A stretch of 64,000 nt of DNA from Streptosporangium lutulentum (lineage in GTDB: Bacteria; Actinomycetota; Actinomycetes; Streptosporangiales; Streptosporangiaceae), in contig NZ_JAUSQU010000001.1 of the NCBI RefSeq assembly GCF_030811455.1, positions 1,364,001-1,428,000 of the forward strand, read 5' to 3'. The stretch's first letter is position 1; every line of letters begins with the position of its first letter. A program made the position numbers and the translations under genes. Shown one piece after another: positions 1 to 9,191 of this stretch. The notes under the pieces are model-generated. The model saw only the letters and a program-made list of their open reading frames with translations, did no database searches and was not told the DNA's origin.

Positions 1-1
1 T

Positions 2-439
2 GATCTAGTTGTTGTGCACCGTGATGCCGACAATGTGGGGCATGAGGTCCGCCAAAGCGAGATCGAAACCGCCGTTCGGGAGGCGGGTGTCACCTCCTCG
101 GTCATGCCGGTGATACCAGTGCGCATGACCGAGGCATGGCTGCTGCTCGACGAGAGCGGAATACGCCAGGTGGCAGGCAATCCGCGTGGACGGAAGGACC
201 TCAGGCTTCCCAAGGCCCATGAGATTGAGAATGTCGCCGATCCTAAGCATGTGCTCAAGGAATGCCTCGTCAATGCGGCTGACGTGTCTGGGCGACGTCA
301 TGATCGCATCACGAAACGTTTCTTTCAACATCGCCGCCAGCTCCTGGAGAGGCTGGACTGCACGGGGCCGGTCTCGGGGCTGCCTAGTTGGAAGCGGTTG
401 GTCGCAGACATTGATGCGGTTGTTGAACAGTGGAAATGA
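2..439 (+). CDS. DUF4276-like conserved protein, C-terminal part (cut by window edge)
   Basis: The frame is open to the left edge and reads DLVVVHRDAD before the first possible GTG at 14, so the gene starts outside the window. About 145 residues are visible, with VRMTEAWLLLD near the middle and SGRRHDR and WKRLVADID towards the end. I associate this pattern with DUF4276/TOPRIM-like proteins, which often sit beside an AAA ATPase; that recollection is moderate and the activity is unknown. If it is right, the partner ATPase gene would lie to the left. Nothing downstream is obviously linked: the next gene starts about 200 bp away. Confidence 0.5.
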   Translation, partial: DLVVVHRDADNVGHEVRQSEIETAVREAGVTSSVMPVIPVRMTEAWLLLDESGIRQVAGNPRGRKDLRLPKAHEIENVADPKHVLKECLVNAADVSGRRHDRITKRFFQHRRQLLERLDCTGPVSGLPSWKRLVADIDAVVEQWK

Positions 440-640
440 AGCAGGTCTCGGTTCCCCTTATGTTCGAGACATGGACCTGATCAATCGGAGCGCTGGACAC
501 CTCGGTACAGGCGCTCAGCGGCTGCGGTGTCATGTCCCGATGCGGGGACGATCGTAAGTCACCCAGCCGCAGGGCACGATGCACTTCATTGCATCATCTA
601 TGTCTCTGCGCCAAAAATCACCGGAGGAATGGCCCTCACG

Positions 641-1150
641 ATGTCGCCTGTCTGGATCACTCGGCCCGAGGCTGAGCGGGACGTCCCCGCGATCCGCGAG
701 GTCACTCTCAGTGCGTTCCCCACCTCGCTGGAGGCCGACCTCGTCGAGGCGCTGCGTGCCGATCCGGCGTGGCGGCCCGGCCTGTCCATCGTGGCCGAAG
801 ACACCGGCGGCACCGTCGTCGCCTACTCGTTGCTCACCCGCTGTCACGTCGGCGACGTCCCTGCCCTGGCACTGGGCCCCTGCGCCGTCCTGCCGCATCA
901 CCAGAGGCGGGGCGCGGGTTCGGCCGCGATCAGGGCCTGTCTCACCGCTGCCCGTGCGATGGGTGAGAACCTCGTCCTCGTGCTCGGCCACCCCGAGTAC
1001 TACCCGCGGTTCGGGTTCACCCGGGCCTCCGCCTACGGGATCCGCCCGTCCTTCGAGGTTCCCGACGCGGCGATGATGGTGCTCGTGTTCGACGACACCC
1101 TCCCAGTGCCGGGCGGCACCATCGTCTACCCGCCGCCGTTCGGCGTCTGA
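641..1150 (+). CDS. GNAT family N-acetyltransferase (YhbS-like)
   Basis: A 169-residue protein with one GNAT domain, predicted to move an acetyl group from acetyl-CoA to an unknown amine. The acetyl-CoA pyrophosphate loop QRRGAG is at residues 88-93. GHPEYYPRFGF at 116-126 is characteristic of the YhbS/COG3153 branch. The frame is open from 527. I chose ATG 641 because the domain starts directly after it and GGAGGA lies about 12 bases upstream; ATG 629 is also possible but sits almost on that Shine-Dalgarno sequence. It is a single gene with no operon partner. Confidence 0.8.
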   Translation: MSPVWITRPEAERDVPAIREVTLSAFPTSLEADLVEALRADPAWRPGLSIVAEDTGGTVVAYSLLTRCHVGDVPALALGPCAVLPHHQRRGAGSAAIRACLTAARAMGENLVLVLGHPEYYPRFGFTRASAYGIRPSFEVPDAAMMVLVFDDTLPVPGGTIVYPPPFGV

Positions 1151-1187
1151 TCCATCCAAGTCTGTTCGTCCGGGCCTTTCCCGGTGA

Positions 1188-1370
1188 AGGGCCGATGCCG
1201 CCAACCTGGAGACGGCGACGGCTTCGGCCGGTGTCACCGCGGCGGTCGGTCGGAGTCCACGGGTGCTCCTCGTAGCCGGAGCTGCGATCGTCCTGCTCCC
1301 GGTCGCGGTGGTCGTGCTCGACCGGCACGTCACTTCCCGGCGATCCGCCAAGGCGCGGACGCCTCTCAGG
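1188..1370 (+). pseudogene. Possible remnant encoding a transmembrane segment
   Basis: After a stop at 1185-1187 a frame reads about 60 residues with good actinobacterial codon use. It includes a hydrophobic stretch VLLVAGAAIVLLPVAVVVL followed by basic residues, like the end of a membrane-anchored protein. There is no convincing start, and the frame then runs into the antisense of the next gene. I see a decayed fragment rather than an intact gene, and it could be chance. Confidence 0.22.
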
Positions 1371-2331
1371 GTTCGATCCCCGCCAGGACCACCTCCTCGA
1401 GCACGACCGAGGCGGTCGGCTGGTCGGGCAGGTTGTACTGTCCCGCGGTGACGGCGACCACGAGGTCCAGCGCGGGCGCCACGTAGATCCGCTGGCCGCC
1501 GTTGCCGAACCCGCCCGCCCACGTGTCGCCCACGTACCAGTGATAGCCGTAGTGGGAACCCTCGTCGATCCGCACGCGCGGGCGCAGCGCCGCCTCCATC
1601 CAGGACGAGGGCACGACGCCGCCGCCCCCGTCGAGCACCAGCCGCCCGATCGCGAGAAGGTCGCGAGGGGTCAGCCGCAACCCGGAGGCCGCCAGGGCCA
1701 CCCCGTCCTCACCGGTCGACCACTCGAAGCGCGTGATCCCCAGCGGCTCGAACAACCTGGCGCGCGCGTAGTCCTCCACCGCTCGCCCGGTGCCCTTCTC
1801 GATGAGCCGCGCCAGCAGCGCCGAAGCGCCTCCGCAGTAGGACCGCCGGCTGCCCGGCTCGTCCACGACCGGCCGCTCCAGGATGTAGCGGAAACGGTCG
1901 GGCGCGAGTTCCATCGCGATCTCGCTGTTGGCCGCGCTCGTGTAGGGAGCGCTCTCGTCCCATTCCAGGCCGAGCGTCATGGTGAGCGCGTGCTCGACCG
2001 TCAGCACGGCGCGCCGGGGGTCCTCCGCGAGGTCCGGATACTCGGGGAAGTGCCGCAGCAGGGGCTCGTGCGGTTGCGGCACCTGACCGTCGGCCAGGGC
2101 GATGCCGTACAGGAGGCCGACGACGCTCTTGGTGACCGAGCGGACGTCGTGGAGCGTGTCGGGGGTGAAGCGCACGTGGCCGAGTGACTCGTTCATCCTG
2201 AAGTCCTCGCCCTCACCGTAGTGCTCGAGGATCACCCGGCCGTGGCGGACGGCGACGGCGGCGTGGAGATCGGGCACCCGGCCCTGTTCGATGGCCCGGA
2301 CGAGGAGGTCCGGGGGTGTCTGGCTGTTCAT
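1366..2331 (-). CDS. Serine hydrolase, beta-lactamase/transpeptidase-like (class C fold)
   Basis: A 321-residue protein of the Beta-lactamase (PF00144) family, which covers esterases, DD-peptidases and class C-like enzymes. The nucleophile motif S-V-T-K is at residues 65-68 and HALTMTLGLEWDE at 114-126 is a family landmark. The Y-x-N position reads Y165-C-G, as in esterase-like members. A GNGGQ segment near the C-terminus takes the place of the KTG/HTG box. No signal peptide is visible, so the enzyme is probably cytoplasmic. Substrate is unknown. The ATG lies only 6 bases from a TATAAA box, so the mRNA may be leaderless. Confidence 0.82.
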   Translation of the reverse strand: MNSQTPPDLLVRAIEQGRVPDLHAAVAVRHGRVILEHYGEGEDFRMNESLGHVRFTPDTLHDVRSVTKSVVGLLYGIALADGQVPQPHEPLLRHFPEYPDLAEDPRRAVLTVEHALTMTLGLEWDESAPYTSAANSEIAMELAPDRFRYILERPVVDEPGSRRSYCGGASALLARLIEKGTGRAVEDYARARLFEPLGITRFEWSTGEDGVALAASGLRLTPRDLLAIGRLVLDGGGGVVPSSWMEAALRPRVRIDEGSHYGYHWYVGDTWAGGFGNGGQRIYVAPALDLVVAVTAGQYNLPDQPTASVVLEEVVLAGIEP

Positions 2332-2337
2332 GATCTG

Positions 2338-2368
2338 TTTATACGGGCTGCCACCGTGTCAGTATCAA
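2338..2368 (-). promoter_or_regulatory. Promoter of the serine hydrolase with a dyad in a 19-bp spacer
   Basis: On the minus strand TTGATA (2368-2363) and TATAAA (2343-2338) are 19 bases apart. The spacer contains the near-perfect 15-bp dyad CTGACACGGTGGCAG (2362-2348). A long spacer holding a dyad is the layout of MerR-family promoters; a TetR operator is the alternative. No MerR gene is next to it. Confidence 0.5.
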
Positions 2369-2698
2369 CCTCTTTTCCGGACGGTCCGCCGATCGCGGAG
2401 GGCCTCGGAGACCGGCCCTGTCCGGGCGGTGGGATCGGAACGCCGACGGGCGCCGCCTCGGTGGCCGCCGAGATGAGGGGCCGCCGGCGCGCCCGGTGGC
2501 CGATCCATCCGGTGAGCTCTCTTTCGGCCGGGCTTTTTGGCGCCGCCGAGGCGATGATCGTGACATTGCCGACAAATCTCTCGTGACATTTTCGTCGGTC
2601 GGGCCACCTGGCCGGGTGAACGTGCCCTGACAGGGTTGTGCCGGGACGCCTTTGCGGTATCGCTCACGGTGGCGTTCCCGGAGATGAGGGAGTCGTCG
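2369..2698. other. Divergent intergenic region, no gene recognised
   Basis: About 330 bp between the divergent hydrolase and ketosynthase genes. Frames here overlap in both directions but none has a coding signature or a recognisable domain. It presumably holds the ketosynthase promoter, which I could not place. Confidence 0.4.
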
Positions 2699-3925
2699 AT
2701 GGGGGACGGGATGAGGGCGGGTGCCTCGGTCACCGGGCTTGGCGCCACCACGCCGCTGGGCGGGGATGTGGCCTCGACCTGGAGCGGCATGCTGGAAGGG
2801 CGCTCCGGCATCGCCTCGATAGAGGAGGAGTGGGCGGAGGACCTGCCCGTGCGGATCGCCGGACGGATGAGAGTGGACCCCGCCGAGGTGCTGGGCCGGG
2901 TGAAGGCCCGGCGGCTGGACCGCTGCCAGCAGGCGGCCCTCGTCGCCGCGGGGGAGGCCTGGGCGGACGCCGGGGCCCCCGAGGTCGAGCCCGAGCGTCT
3001 GGCGGTGGTGATCGGCACGGGAGTCGGCGGGGTGCTGACCCTGCTCGCCCAGGACGACCTCCTTGAGGCGTCCGGGGCGCGGAAGGTCTCGCCGTACACG
3101 GTGCCCATGCTGATGCCCAACGGGCCCGCGGCCATGGTCAGCATCGAGTTCGGCGCCCGGGGCGGAGCCCACACGCCGGTGAGCGCCTGCGCCTCCGGAG
3201 CCGAGGCGATCGCGATGGGCCTGGACCTCATCCGCCTCGGCCGTGCCGACGTGGTGATCGCCGGTGGCGCCGAGGCGTGCGTGCATCCTCTCACCCTCGC
3301 CGGATTCGCCCAGGCCAGGGCCTTGTCCAGGCGCAATGACGCTCCGCGGGAGGCGTCCCGGCCCTTCGACGCCGGGCGCGACGGGTTCGTTCTCGGCGAA
3401 GGGGCGGCTCTGATGGTTCTGGAACGTGAGGGATTCGCCGCGGCTCGTGGAGCCCGGGCGCACGCCACGCTGGCCGGCGCGGGTGTCACCTCCGACGCCC
3501 ATCACATCACCGCGGCCGACACGGGCGGGCAGGTGCGTGCGATGCGGTCGGCCCTGTCCTCGGCGGGACTGGACGCGTCCGACGTCGACCATGTGCACGC
3601 GCACGCCACCTCGACCCCGACCGGAGATCTGACGGAGGCCCGTTCGATCACCGAGGCGCTGGGGACGCGTCCCGTGGTCACCGCCACCAAGTCGATGACC
3701 GGGCATCTGTGCGGGGCCGCCGGGGCGATGGGCGCGATCGCCGCGATCCTCGCCGTCCGCGACGGGGCGGTCCCCGCGATCCTGAACCTGAACGACCCGG
3801 ATCCCCAGATCGGGCTCGACGTCGTCACCGGGAGGCCGCGCCATGGCCGGTGGGCGGCGGCGATGGCCAATTCCTTCGGGTTCGGCGGGCACAACGCGTC
3901 CCTGGCCTTCACCACCGCCTCCTGA
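2699..3925 (+). CDS. fabF: Beta-ketoacyl-ACP synthase II (FabF-type)
   Basis: Condensing enzyme of type II fatty acid synthesis, joining malonyl-ACP to an acyl chain. From ATG 2699 it has 408 residues, the normal FabF length. The triad is complete: C164 in SACASGAEA, H302 in HATSTPTGD and H336 in KSMTGHLCGAAG. The phenylalanine gate region NSFGFGGHN is near the end. GAGGGAG lies 6 bases upstream of ATG 2699; ATG 2684 and 2711 are alternatives. No ACP, KR or chain-length factor neighbours it, so it is a solitary paralogue rather than part of a fab or polyketide cluster. Its physiological substrate may therefore be specialised. Confidence 0.88.
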   Translation: MGDGMRAGASVTGLGATTPLGGDVASTWSGMLEGRSGIASIEEEWAEDLPVRIAGRMRVDPAEVLGRVKARRLDRCQQAALVAAGEAWADAGAPEVEPERLAVVIGTGVGGVLTLLAQDDLLEASGARKVSPYTVPMLMPNGPAAMVSIEFGARGGAHTPVSACASGAEAIAMGLDLIRLGRADVVIAGGAEACVHPLTLAGFAQARALSRRNDAPREASRPFDAGRDGFVLGEGAALMVLEREGFAAARGARAHATLAGAGVTSDAHHITAADTGGQVRAMRSALSSAGLDASDVDHVHAHATSTPTGDLTEARSITEALGTRPVVTATKSMTGHLCGAAGAMGAIAAILAVRDGAVPAILNLNDPDPQIGLDVVTGRPRHGRWAAAMANSFGFGGHNASLAFTTAS

Positions 3926-3975
3926 ACCCGGCCTGCGACGGCGACCGCGAGGTCCGGCACGGGCGCCGGGCGGAT

Positions 3976-4021
3976 CGGCCGTGCTCTCCGCGAGGTTCGA
4001 ACCTCGCGGAGAGCACGGCCG
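3976..4021. terminator. 46-bp perfect palindrome, probable terminator
   Basis: A perfect palindrome centred on TTCGAA (3996-4001), running from CGGCCG to CGGCCG, directly after the ketosynthase gene and before the LuxR gene. It could form a 20-bp or longer hairpin. No T-tract follows, which is usual for actinobacterial hairpin terminators. Confidence 0.65.
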
Positions 4022-4070
4022 GCGGTGGCGGAGGTGCGGAACCGTCGGTGCCCGGTGGCATCCTGGGGAC

Positions 4071-6433
4071 GTGACGACCCATGCGGTGAGCCCCCTGTTC
4101 GTCGGGCGGGCGGATGAGCTGGCCGTTCTGGAGGAGACGCTCGCCCGTGTGCGCGCCGGGTCGGTCTCGACCGTGCTCGCCGGTGGCGAGGCCGGCGTCG
4201 GAAAGACCCGTCTCATCAGGGAGTTCGCCGAGCGGGCCGGTGACTGCCGGGTGCTCATCGGCGGATGTCTCGAGCTGGGCACCGACGGCCTGCCGTTCGC
4301 CCCGTTCACCGCGGTGCTGCGCAAGCTCGCGCGCGACCTCGGACACGAGGAGCTGGCCGCGCTGCTGCCCGGTGGCACGACGGGGGGTCTCGCCCGGCTG
4401 CTGCCGGAGTTCGGAGAGCCCGACAAGGACGGCGCCGAGACACGCTCCCGGCTGTTCGAGCAGGTGCTGGGCCTGCTGGAGCGGCTCGCCGGGCTCGCGC
4501 CGACGATCTTGATCATCGAAGACGCCCACTGGGCCGATCGCTCCACCCGCGACCTGCTGTCGTTCCTCGTCCGCTACCTGCGCCCCGACGCGCGTCTGCT
4601 GATCCTCGTCACCTACCGGTCCGACGAGCTCCACCGCCGGCATCCGCTGCGCCCGCTGCTGGCCGAGCTCGGCCGGGTCGACCAGGTCACCCGGTTCGAT
4701 CTGCGGAGGCTGAGCCGTCGCGAGGTGGACGAGCAGGCCGCGAGCATCCTCGACAGGATGCCGGCCACCGTCGACATGGACCTGGTCTACGCCCGCAGCG
4801 AGGGAAATCCGTTGTTCGTCGAGGCGCTGCTGAGCGAGGGCGGCGAGGGCGCGGCGCTGCCCGACTCGCTGCGAGACCTGCTGCTGGCCAGCGTCGAGCG
4901 GCTGCCGGAGGAGACCCAGGAGCTGTTGCGGGTGGCCAGCGCCGGGGGAGCCAGGATCGAGCACGCGCTGCTCGCCGCGGTCGCCGGAGTCGACGACGAC
5001 GCCCTCTCCCGGACGCTGCGCCCGGCGGTGGCGGGCAACGTGCTCGTGGTCGACGGCGAGGGCTACGCCTTCAGGCACGCCCTGATCCGCGAGGCCGTCC
5101 ACGACGACCTGCTGCCCGGTGAGCGCACCCGCCTGCACACCCGCTTCGCCGAGGCGCTGGAGAAGGATCTCGCGATCCTGCCGGCTCCTCGGGGGGCCAT
5201 CGAGCTGGCGCACCACTGGCATGCCGCGCACGACGCGCTCTGGGCGCTCGTCAGCGCGTGGCATGCGGCCGCCGCCGCCAGGAGGTCGGCGGCCTACGGC
5301 GAGCAGCTGCGGATGCTCGACAGGGTGCTGGAGCTGTGGGAGCGGGTGCCCGACGCGGCGGAGAGGATCGAGGCCGACCACGTCGACGTGCTGCGGCAGA
5401 CCATCACCGTGGCGCACCTGGCGGGAGAGTTCGAGCGGGGGATCTCCCTCGCCAAGGCGGCCCTGCGCGAGATCGACACCGGCACCGACCCGATCCGCGC
5501 GGCCCGGCTGCTGAGACAGCGCGGGCTCGTCAGATACGACCTCAGCCGGCCGGGGTTCGTCGACGACCTGCGCACCGCCGTCCGGCTCGTGCCCGCCGAC
5601 CCGCCGACGGCGCTGCGCGCCCAGGTGCTGGAGAACCTCGCGCGCGTGCTCCACGGTCGCGACACCTGGGCGGAGAGGAAGGCCCTGGCCGAGGAGGCCA
5701 TGCGCATCGCCCACCAGATGGGTGACGACGTCACCGAGGCGCAAGCGCTCATCACGTTCACCTGGTCCCACCGACGCTTCTCCGAGGTGGAATCCCAGGT
5801 CGAGGGTTATGCGCGGGCATGGGAGATCGCGGGCCGGGCCGGCAGCTACAACGCGCTGCTGCGGGCCGCCATCTCCGAGTCCGACTCGCTCGAAGGGGCC
5901 GGGTGGCACGAGAAGGCCGCCGAGGTCGCCCGCAGGGGCATCGCGGACGCCGAGACGTACGGCCTGGCCCGCACCTCGGGCGCCTTCCTGGCGATCAACC
6001 TGGCCGAACCCCTGATCTCGCTGGGCCGCTGGGGCGAGGCGCTGCAGGTCGTCGAGCACGCCCTGGAGACCGCGCCGCCGTCGCCGCGGGGGAGCGCGAG
6101 AAGGCGGCCCGATACCTGACGCGGGCGGCCGAGCTCGCCGGTCACGTCGGCGCCGCGCCGCTCGCCGCCGAGATCGGTGACCTCGCCAGGCGGGCACGGA
6201 TCCCGGTCGCCGGCGAGCCGTCCCCCGGGGGAGCCCGGTTCGGGCTCACCGCCCGTGAGCACGAGGTGCTCAGACTGGTGGCGGAGGGCCGCAGCAACCG
6301 TGAGATCGCCGGGGAGTTGTTCATCTCGGCGAAGACGGCCAGCGTGCACGTCTCCAACATCCTCGCCAAGCTGGGCGTCGCCTCGCGTGGGGAGGCGGCG
6401 GCCATGGCTCACCAGCGGAATGCGCTGGGCTGA
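4071..6433 (+). pseudogene. LuxR-family AAA-ATPase transcriptional regulator, frameshifted and internally deleted
   Basis: A large LuxR (LAL/MalT-like) regulator. From GTG 4071 the first frame encodes the AAA domain, with Walker A GEAGVGKT at residues 39-46 and Walker B ILIIED at 146-151, then a helical TPR-like region; it ends at 6119. The C-terminal LuxR helix-turn-helix ([21 protein letters not shown]) lies in a different frame that stops at 6433. The switch falls at about 6065-6110, after HALETAPP. In family members roughly 200 residues normally lie between these points, so there seems to be a deletion plus frameshift, not just one lost base. An intact protein would not carry both ATPase and DNA-binding parts. 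A sequencing error could explain the frameshift but not the missing residues. Confidence 0.72.
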
Positions 6434-6621
6434 GGATTCCCGGTGGCCGGAGAGCTCCGGCGGACACGGCCGGGGGGCGACCTGGAGACGAGCCGTCCAC
6501 GGATCGCCGGGCAAGGCCCGGAAAAGCGCAGGGGGTTTGTGTGGATCTTCCAGGGTAGGTCGGTGTGTGGTGTCGGCGATCTCATGAAGACGAAAGGAAG
6601 CCGGCAAAAGAGGGGAGAGCG

Positions 6622-7194
6622 ATGCGCGGGCTCGTGTGGACGAAGGACGAGGGTGCCGAATACGCCGAGGTCAACCTCGCGTCGGAGCTGACGGCGGTCG
6701 GGGTGGCGATCGGGACGGACCCCGTGCCCTACCGGCTGGAATACACCCTGCGGACCTTTCCCGGATACGTGACCGAGCTGCTCTGCGTACGGGCCCACGG
6801 CGCGGGCTGGCACCGGGCGCTCGACCTGCGCCGTTCGGCGCACGGCACCTGGTCGTGCGAGACGAAGGCGGAGGGCGACCTCGAAGGGCCGCCGCCCGGC
6901 GGGGACATGAACGTCCTGAACGACGCGCTCGACTGCGACCTCGGGCTGTCACCGCTGACGAACAGCATGCCGGTGCTCCGGCACGGCCTCAACAACTGCG
7001 AGGGGCGGATGGACTTCGTCATGGCGTGGGTCCGGGTTCCCCACCTGCAGGTGACCCGCGAGGCCCAGCGTTACACGCATCTGGGCCCCGGATCGGTGCG
7101 TTTCGAGAGCGAGGGCTTCAGCGCGGACCTCGCCTTCGACCACGACGGGATCGTCGCCGACTATCCGGGTCTGGCGAAGCTGATCGGTCCGTGA
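6622..7194 (+). CDS. Putative glycolipid-binding domain protein (PF06475-like)
   Basis: A 190-residue soluble protein matching my memory of the Glycolipid_bind/DUF1089 (COG3554) family: it opens with an LVWTKDEGAEYAEV-like segment, has YRLEYTLRTF and WHRALDLRRS, a conserved DCDLGLSPLTNSMPVLR stretch and a final ADYPGLAKLI. The biochemical role of the family is not established. ATG 6622 is preceded by AGGGGAGAG at a good distance. It stands alone, followed by a hairpin. Confidence 0.75.
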   Translation: MRGLVWTKDEGAEYAEVNLASELTAVGVAIGTDPVPYRLEYTLRTFPGYVTELLCVRAHGAGWHRALDLRRSAHGTWSCETKAEGDLEGPPPGGDMNVLNDALDCDLGLSPLTNSMPVLRHGLNNCEGRMDFVMAWVRVPHLQVTREAQRYTHLGPGSVRFESEGFSADLAFDHDGIVADYPGLAKLIGP

Positions 7195-7214
7195 CGACGC
7201 GCGCCGGCGTCGTC
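7193..7214. terminator. Hairpin terminator between convergent genes
   Basis: GACGACGC and GCGTCGTC (8 bp each, 6-base loop) overlap the stop codon of the glycolipid-domain gene and face the convergent response regulator. Confidence 0.5.
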
Positions 7215-7288
7215 GCGGCATGCCGCATGAGGCGATTGTGGGACTTCATGGGTTTTCGCCGGTGACCTGTCGCTCTCCTCCGTGACAA

Positions 7289-7933
7289 TCATGGAAGCTC
7301 CACGCCGGCGAACACGATCCCCAGTTCGTAGGCCCGGACCACGGCCTGGGTGCGATCGCGGGCGTCGAGCTTGTCGAGGACGTTGCGCACGTGCGTCTTG
7401 ACCGTCTCCCGGGACACGAACAGCGTCGCCGCGATTTCGGCGTTGTTCTGCCCGCGGGCGATCTGACGGAGGACGGCCAGCTCCCTCGGGGTGAGGTCCA
7501 GTGACGACCGTGACGTCGTCGTCCCCTGACGGGGTGCCGCGATGCGGCGCAGCGCGTCGGGGAAGAGGACCGCCTCCCGGCCGTGCACCAGGCGGATGGC
7601 GTCCACCAGCTCGTTCGCGGGAGCCCGTTTGAGGAGGTATCCGGCGGCTCCGGCTCGCAGGGCGCCCCAGACGAGCTGGTCGTTCTCGAACGTGGTGACC
7701 ACGATGACACGGGTCCCGGGAGACCTGCGGGAGAGTTCCCTGGTCGCCGTGAGCCCGTCCATGTACGGCATCCGGATGTCCATGAGGACCACCCCGGCGC
7801 CGATGCCCAGCGCGACGGCCTCGCGCCCGTCCGAGGCCTCGCCGACCACCTCGATGTCCGGATGCATGGAGAGCATCGTCGACCATCCGGAGCGGATGAG
7901 TTTCTCGTCGTCGGCGACGACGACGCGGATCAC
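7289..7933 (-). CDS. NarL/FixJ-type response regulator
   Basis: A 214-residue two-domain regulator. The receiver domain has acidic residues D8/D9, the phosphoacceptor D52 in LMDIRMP and K-containing YLLKRAP. A linker leads to a LuxR helix-turn-helix, LTPRELAVLRQIARGQNN onward. The GTG start at 7933 overlaps the stop of the upstream kinase as GTGA, so the two are translationally coupled and form a pair. No target operon is adjacent, so the regulated genes are unknown. Confidence 0.92.
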   Translation of the reverse strand: MIRVVVADDEKLIRSGWSTMLSMHPDIEVVGEASDGREAVALGIGAGVVLMDIRMPYMDGLTATRELSRRSPGTRVIVVTTFENDQLVWGALRAGAAGYLLKRAPANELVDAIRLVHGREAVLFPDALRRIAAPRQGTTTSRSSLDLTPRELAVLRQIARGQNNAEIAATLFVSRETVKTHVRNVLDKLDARDRTQAVVRAYELGIVFAGVELP

Positions 7934-9015
7934 TTCGCCCGGAGCGGCAGCGTGGCCCGTATGCCCCACGTGCTGTCCACCTCCCTCCATTCGCAGGTCC
8001 CACCGACCAGGCGGGCCCGCATCCGCATCCCGGCCAGCCCGCGCCCCTCCCGGGGAGGGGAGACGGATGGAGTGCCGACGGCCTCGTTCTCGACGGACAG
8101 GACGAGCTCCGAACCGACGGCGACGTGCATCCTGACCCGCCCGCGGCCGTGCCGGAGGGCGTTGGTGACCGCCTCCCGGGCGATCGCGTAGGCCACCCGC
8201 GAGGTATGTTCCGGGACCTTGTCGACCGGGTCGACGTGGCACTCCACCTCGAGCCCGCAGGTCAGTTTGCCGAGAGAGAGCAGCGTGGGCGCCTCCGCCG
8301 CGTCCGCGTCGTCGAGGACGCCCAGGAGGACGTCGAGATCCTGCTGTGCGTCACGGGCGGTGGTGACCAGATGGTCGAGGGACCGGGCCACCTCGTCCCC
8401 GTCGTCCCGTCCCTGGAGAACCGCCTGGGCGGCCATCCCCTGAACGAGGACGACGCTGAGGGCGTGACCGACGGAGTCATGAAGCTCAAGGGCCAGGGTC
8501 TGCCGACGATCGAGGTCCTCGATCGTGTGCGAGGGGTCGGATCGGAGCAGTCTTCGCACGGCCCATCGCTGGGCGGTTCCGGCCGCGACCATCACCGCGA
8601 CGGCGCCGACGAGGACGGCGAGAAACCGGACCACCGGCGCGGGATCCTCCTGCCATTGCCCGATGTCGACCACCTGGACGACGCCGGGGAGAAGAGCGAG
8701 TGCCACCGCGCTCAAGGTGGCGCCGAGGAAAAGATGCAGGGTCGTGAGGATCCAGAGGTAGAGACGGTCCGTACGATCCGGCACGTCCACGTGGAGTAGT
8801 TCGGACAGGGCGATGACCTCGATGCGCTGGACGAGCGGCACCGACGTGACAAGAACCGAGGCGGGCAGGCAGGCGACCCACAACAGCAGGATGCGCGTCA
8901 GGGACAGATCGGTCAGGAACAGGAGGGCGAGACCCGCGGCGACGGGGGTCAGCAACGCGGCTCCCAGCAACTGGTACAGCCCCGATTTCAACACGCGGAC
9001 GATGCGATCCCTCAT
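7930..9015 (-). CDS. Sensor histidine kinase, HisKA_3 type
   Basis: A 361-residue membrane kinase that would phosphorylate the response regulator encoded next to it. Residues 1-150 contain about four to five hydrophobic helices with no large extracellular loop, suggesting sensing within or near the membrane. H179 in LELHDSVGHAL is the dimerisation/phosphorylation box. The ATPase has EAVTNALRHGRG (N box) and GRGLAGMRMRARLVGG (G box). Transcribed first in a two-gene operon. The signal is unknown. Confidence 0.92.
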   Translation of the reverse strand: MRDRIVRVLKSGLYQLLGAALLTPVAAGLALLFLTDLSLTRILLLWVACLPASVLVTSVPLVQRIEVIALSELLHVDVPDRTDRLYLWILTTLHLFLGATLSAVALALLPGVVQVVDIGQWQEDPAPVVRFLAVLVGAVAVMVAAGTAQRWAVRRLLRSDPSHTIEDLDRRQTLALELHDSVGHALSVVLVQGMAAQAVLQGRDDGDEVARSLDHLVTTARDAQQDLDVLLGVLDDADAAEAPTLLSLGKLTCGLEVECHVDPVDKVPEHTSRVAYAIAREAVTNALRHGRGRVRMHVAVGSELVLSVENEAVGTPSVSPPREGRGLAGMRMRARLVGGTCEWREVDSTWGIRATLPLRAK

Positions 9016-9191
9016 GTGATGCCTCCGCGTCGGTGATCGGGGCCGGCCACGGTCGGGCTACCGTTCGCGGTTCCTCCCTCATGGTGAAGTTAACCCACGA
9101 ACGGCGTCGGGACCTCACCCGCGAGGGGGAGGTGGTGCGGCGGGGGGCGGGCGAGGCTGGCGGGTGACGCCGCACTCATCTGGAGGTCGCC

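Noticed and set aside
1366-1395. A GGTTCGATCCC string resembling a tRNA T-arm
   Set aside because: The flanking bases cannot form the 5-bp T stem or an acceptor stem, and the sequence is the 3' coding end of the serine hydrolase on the other strand.
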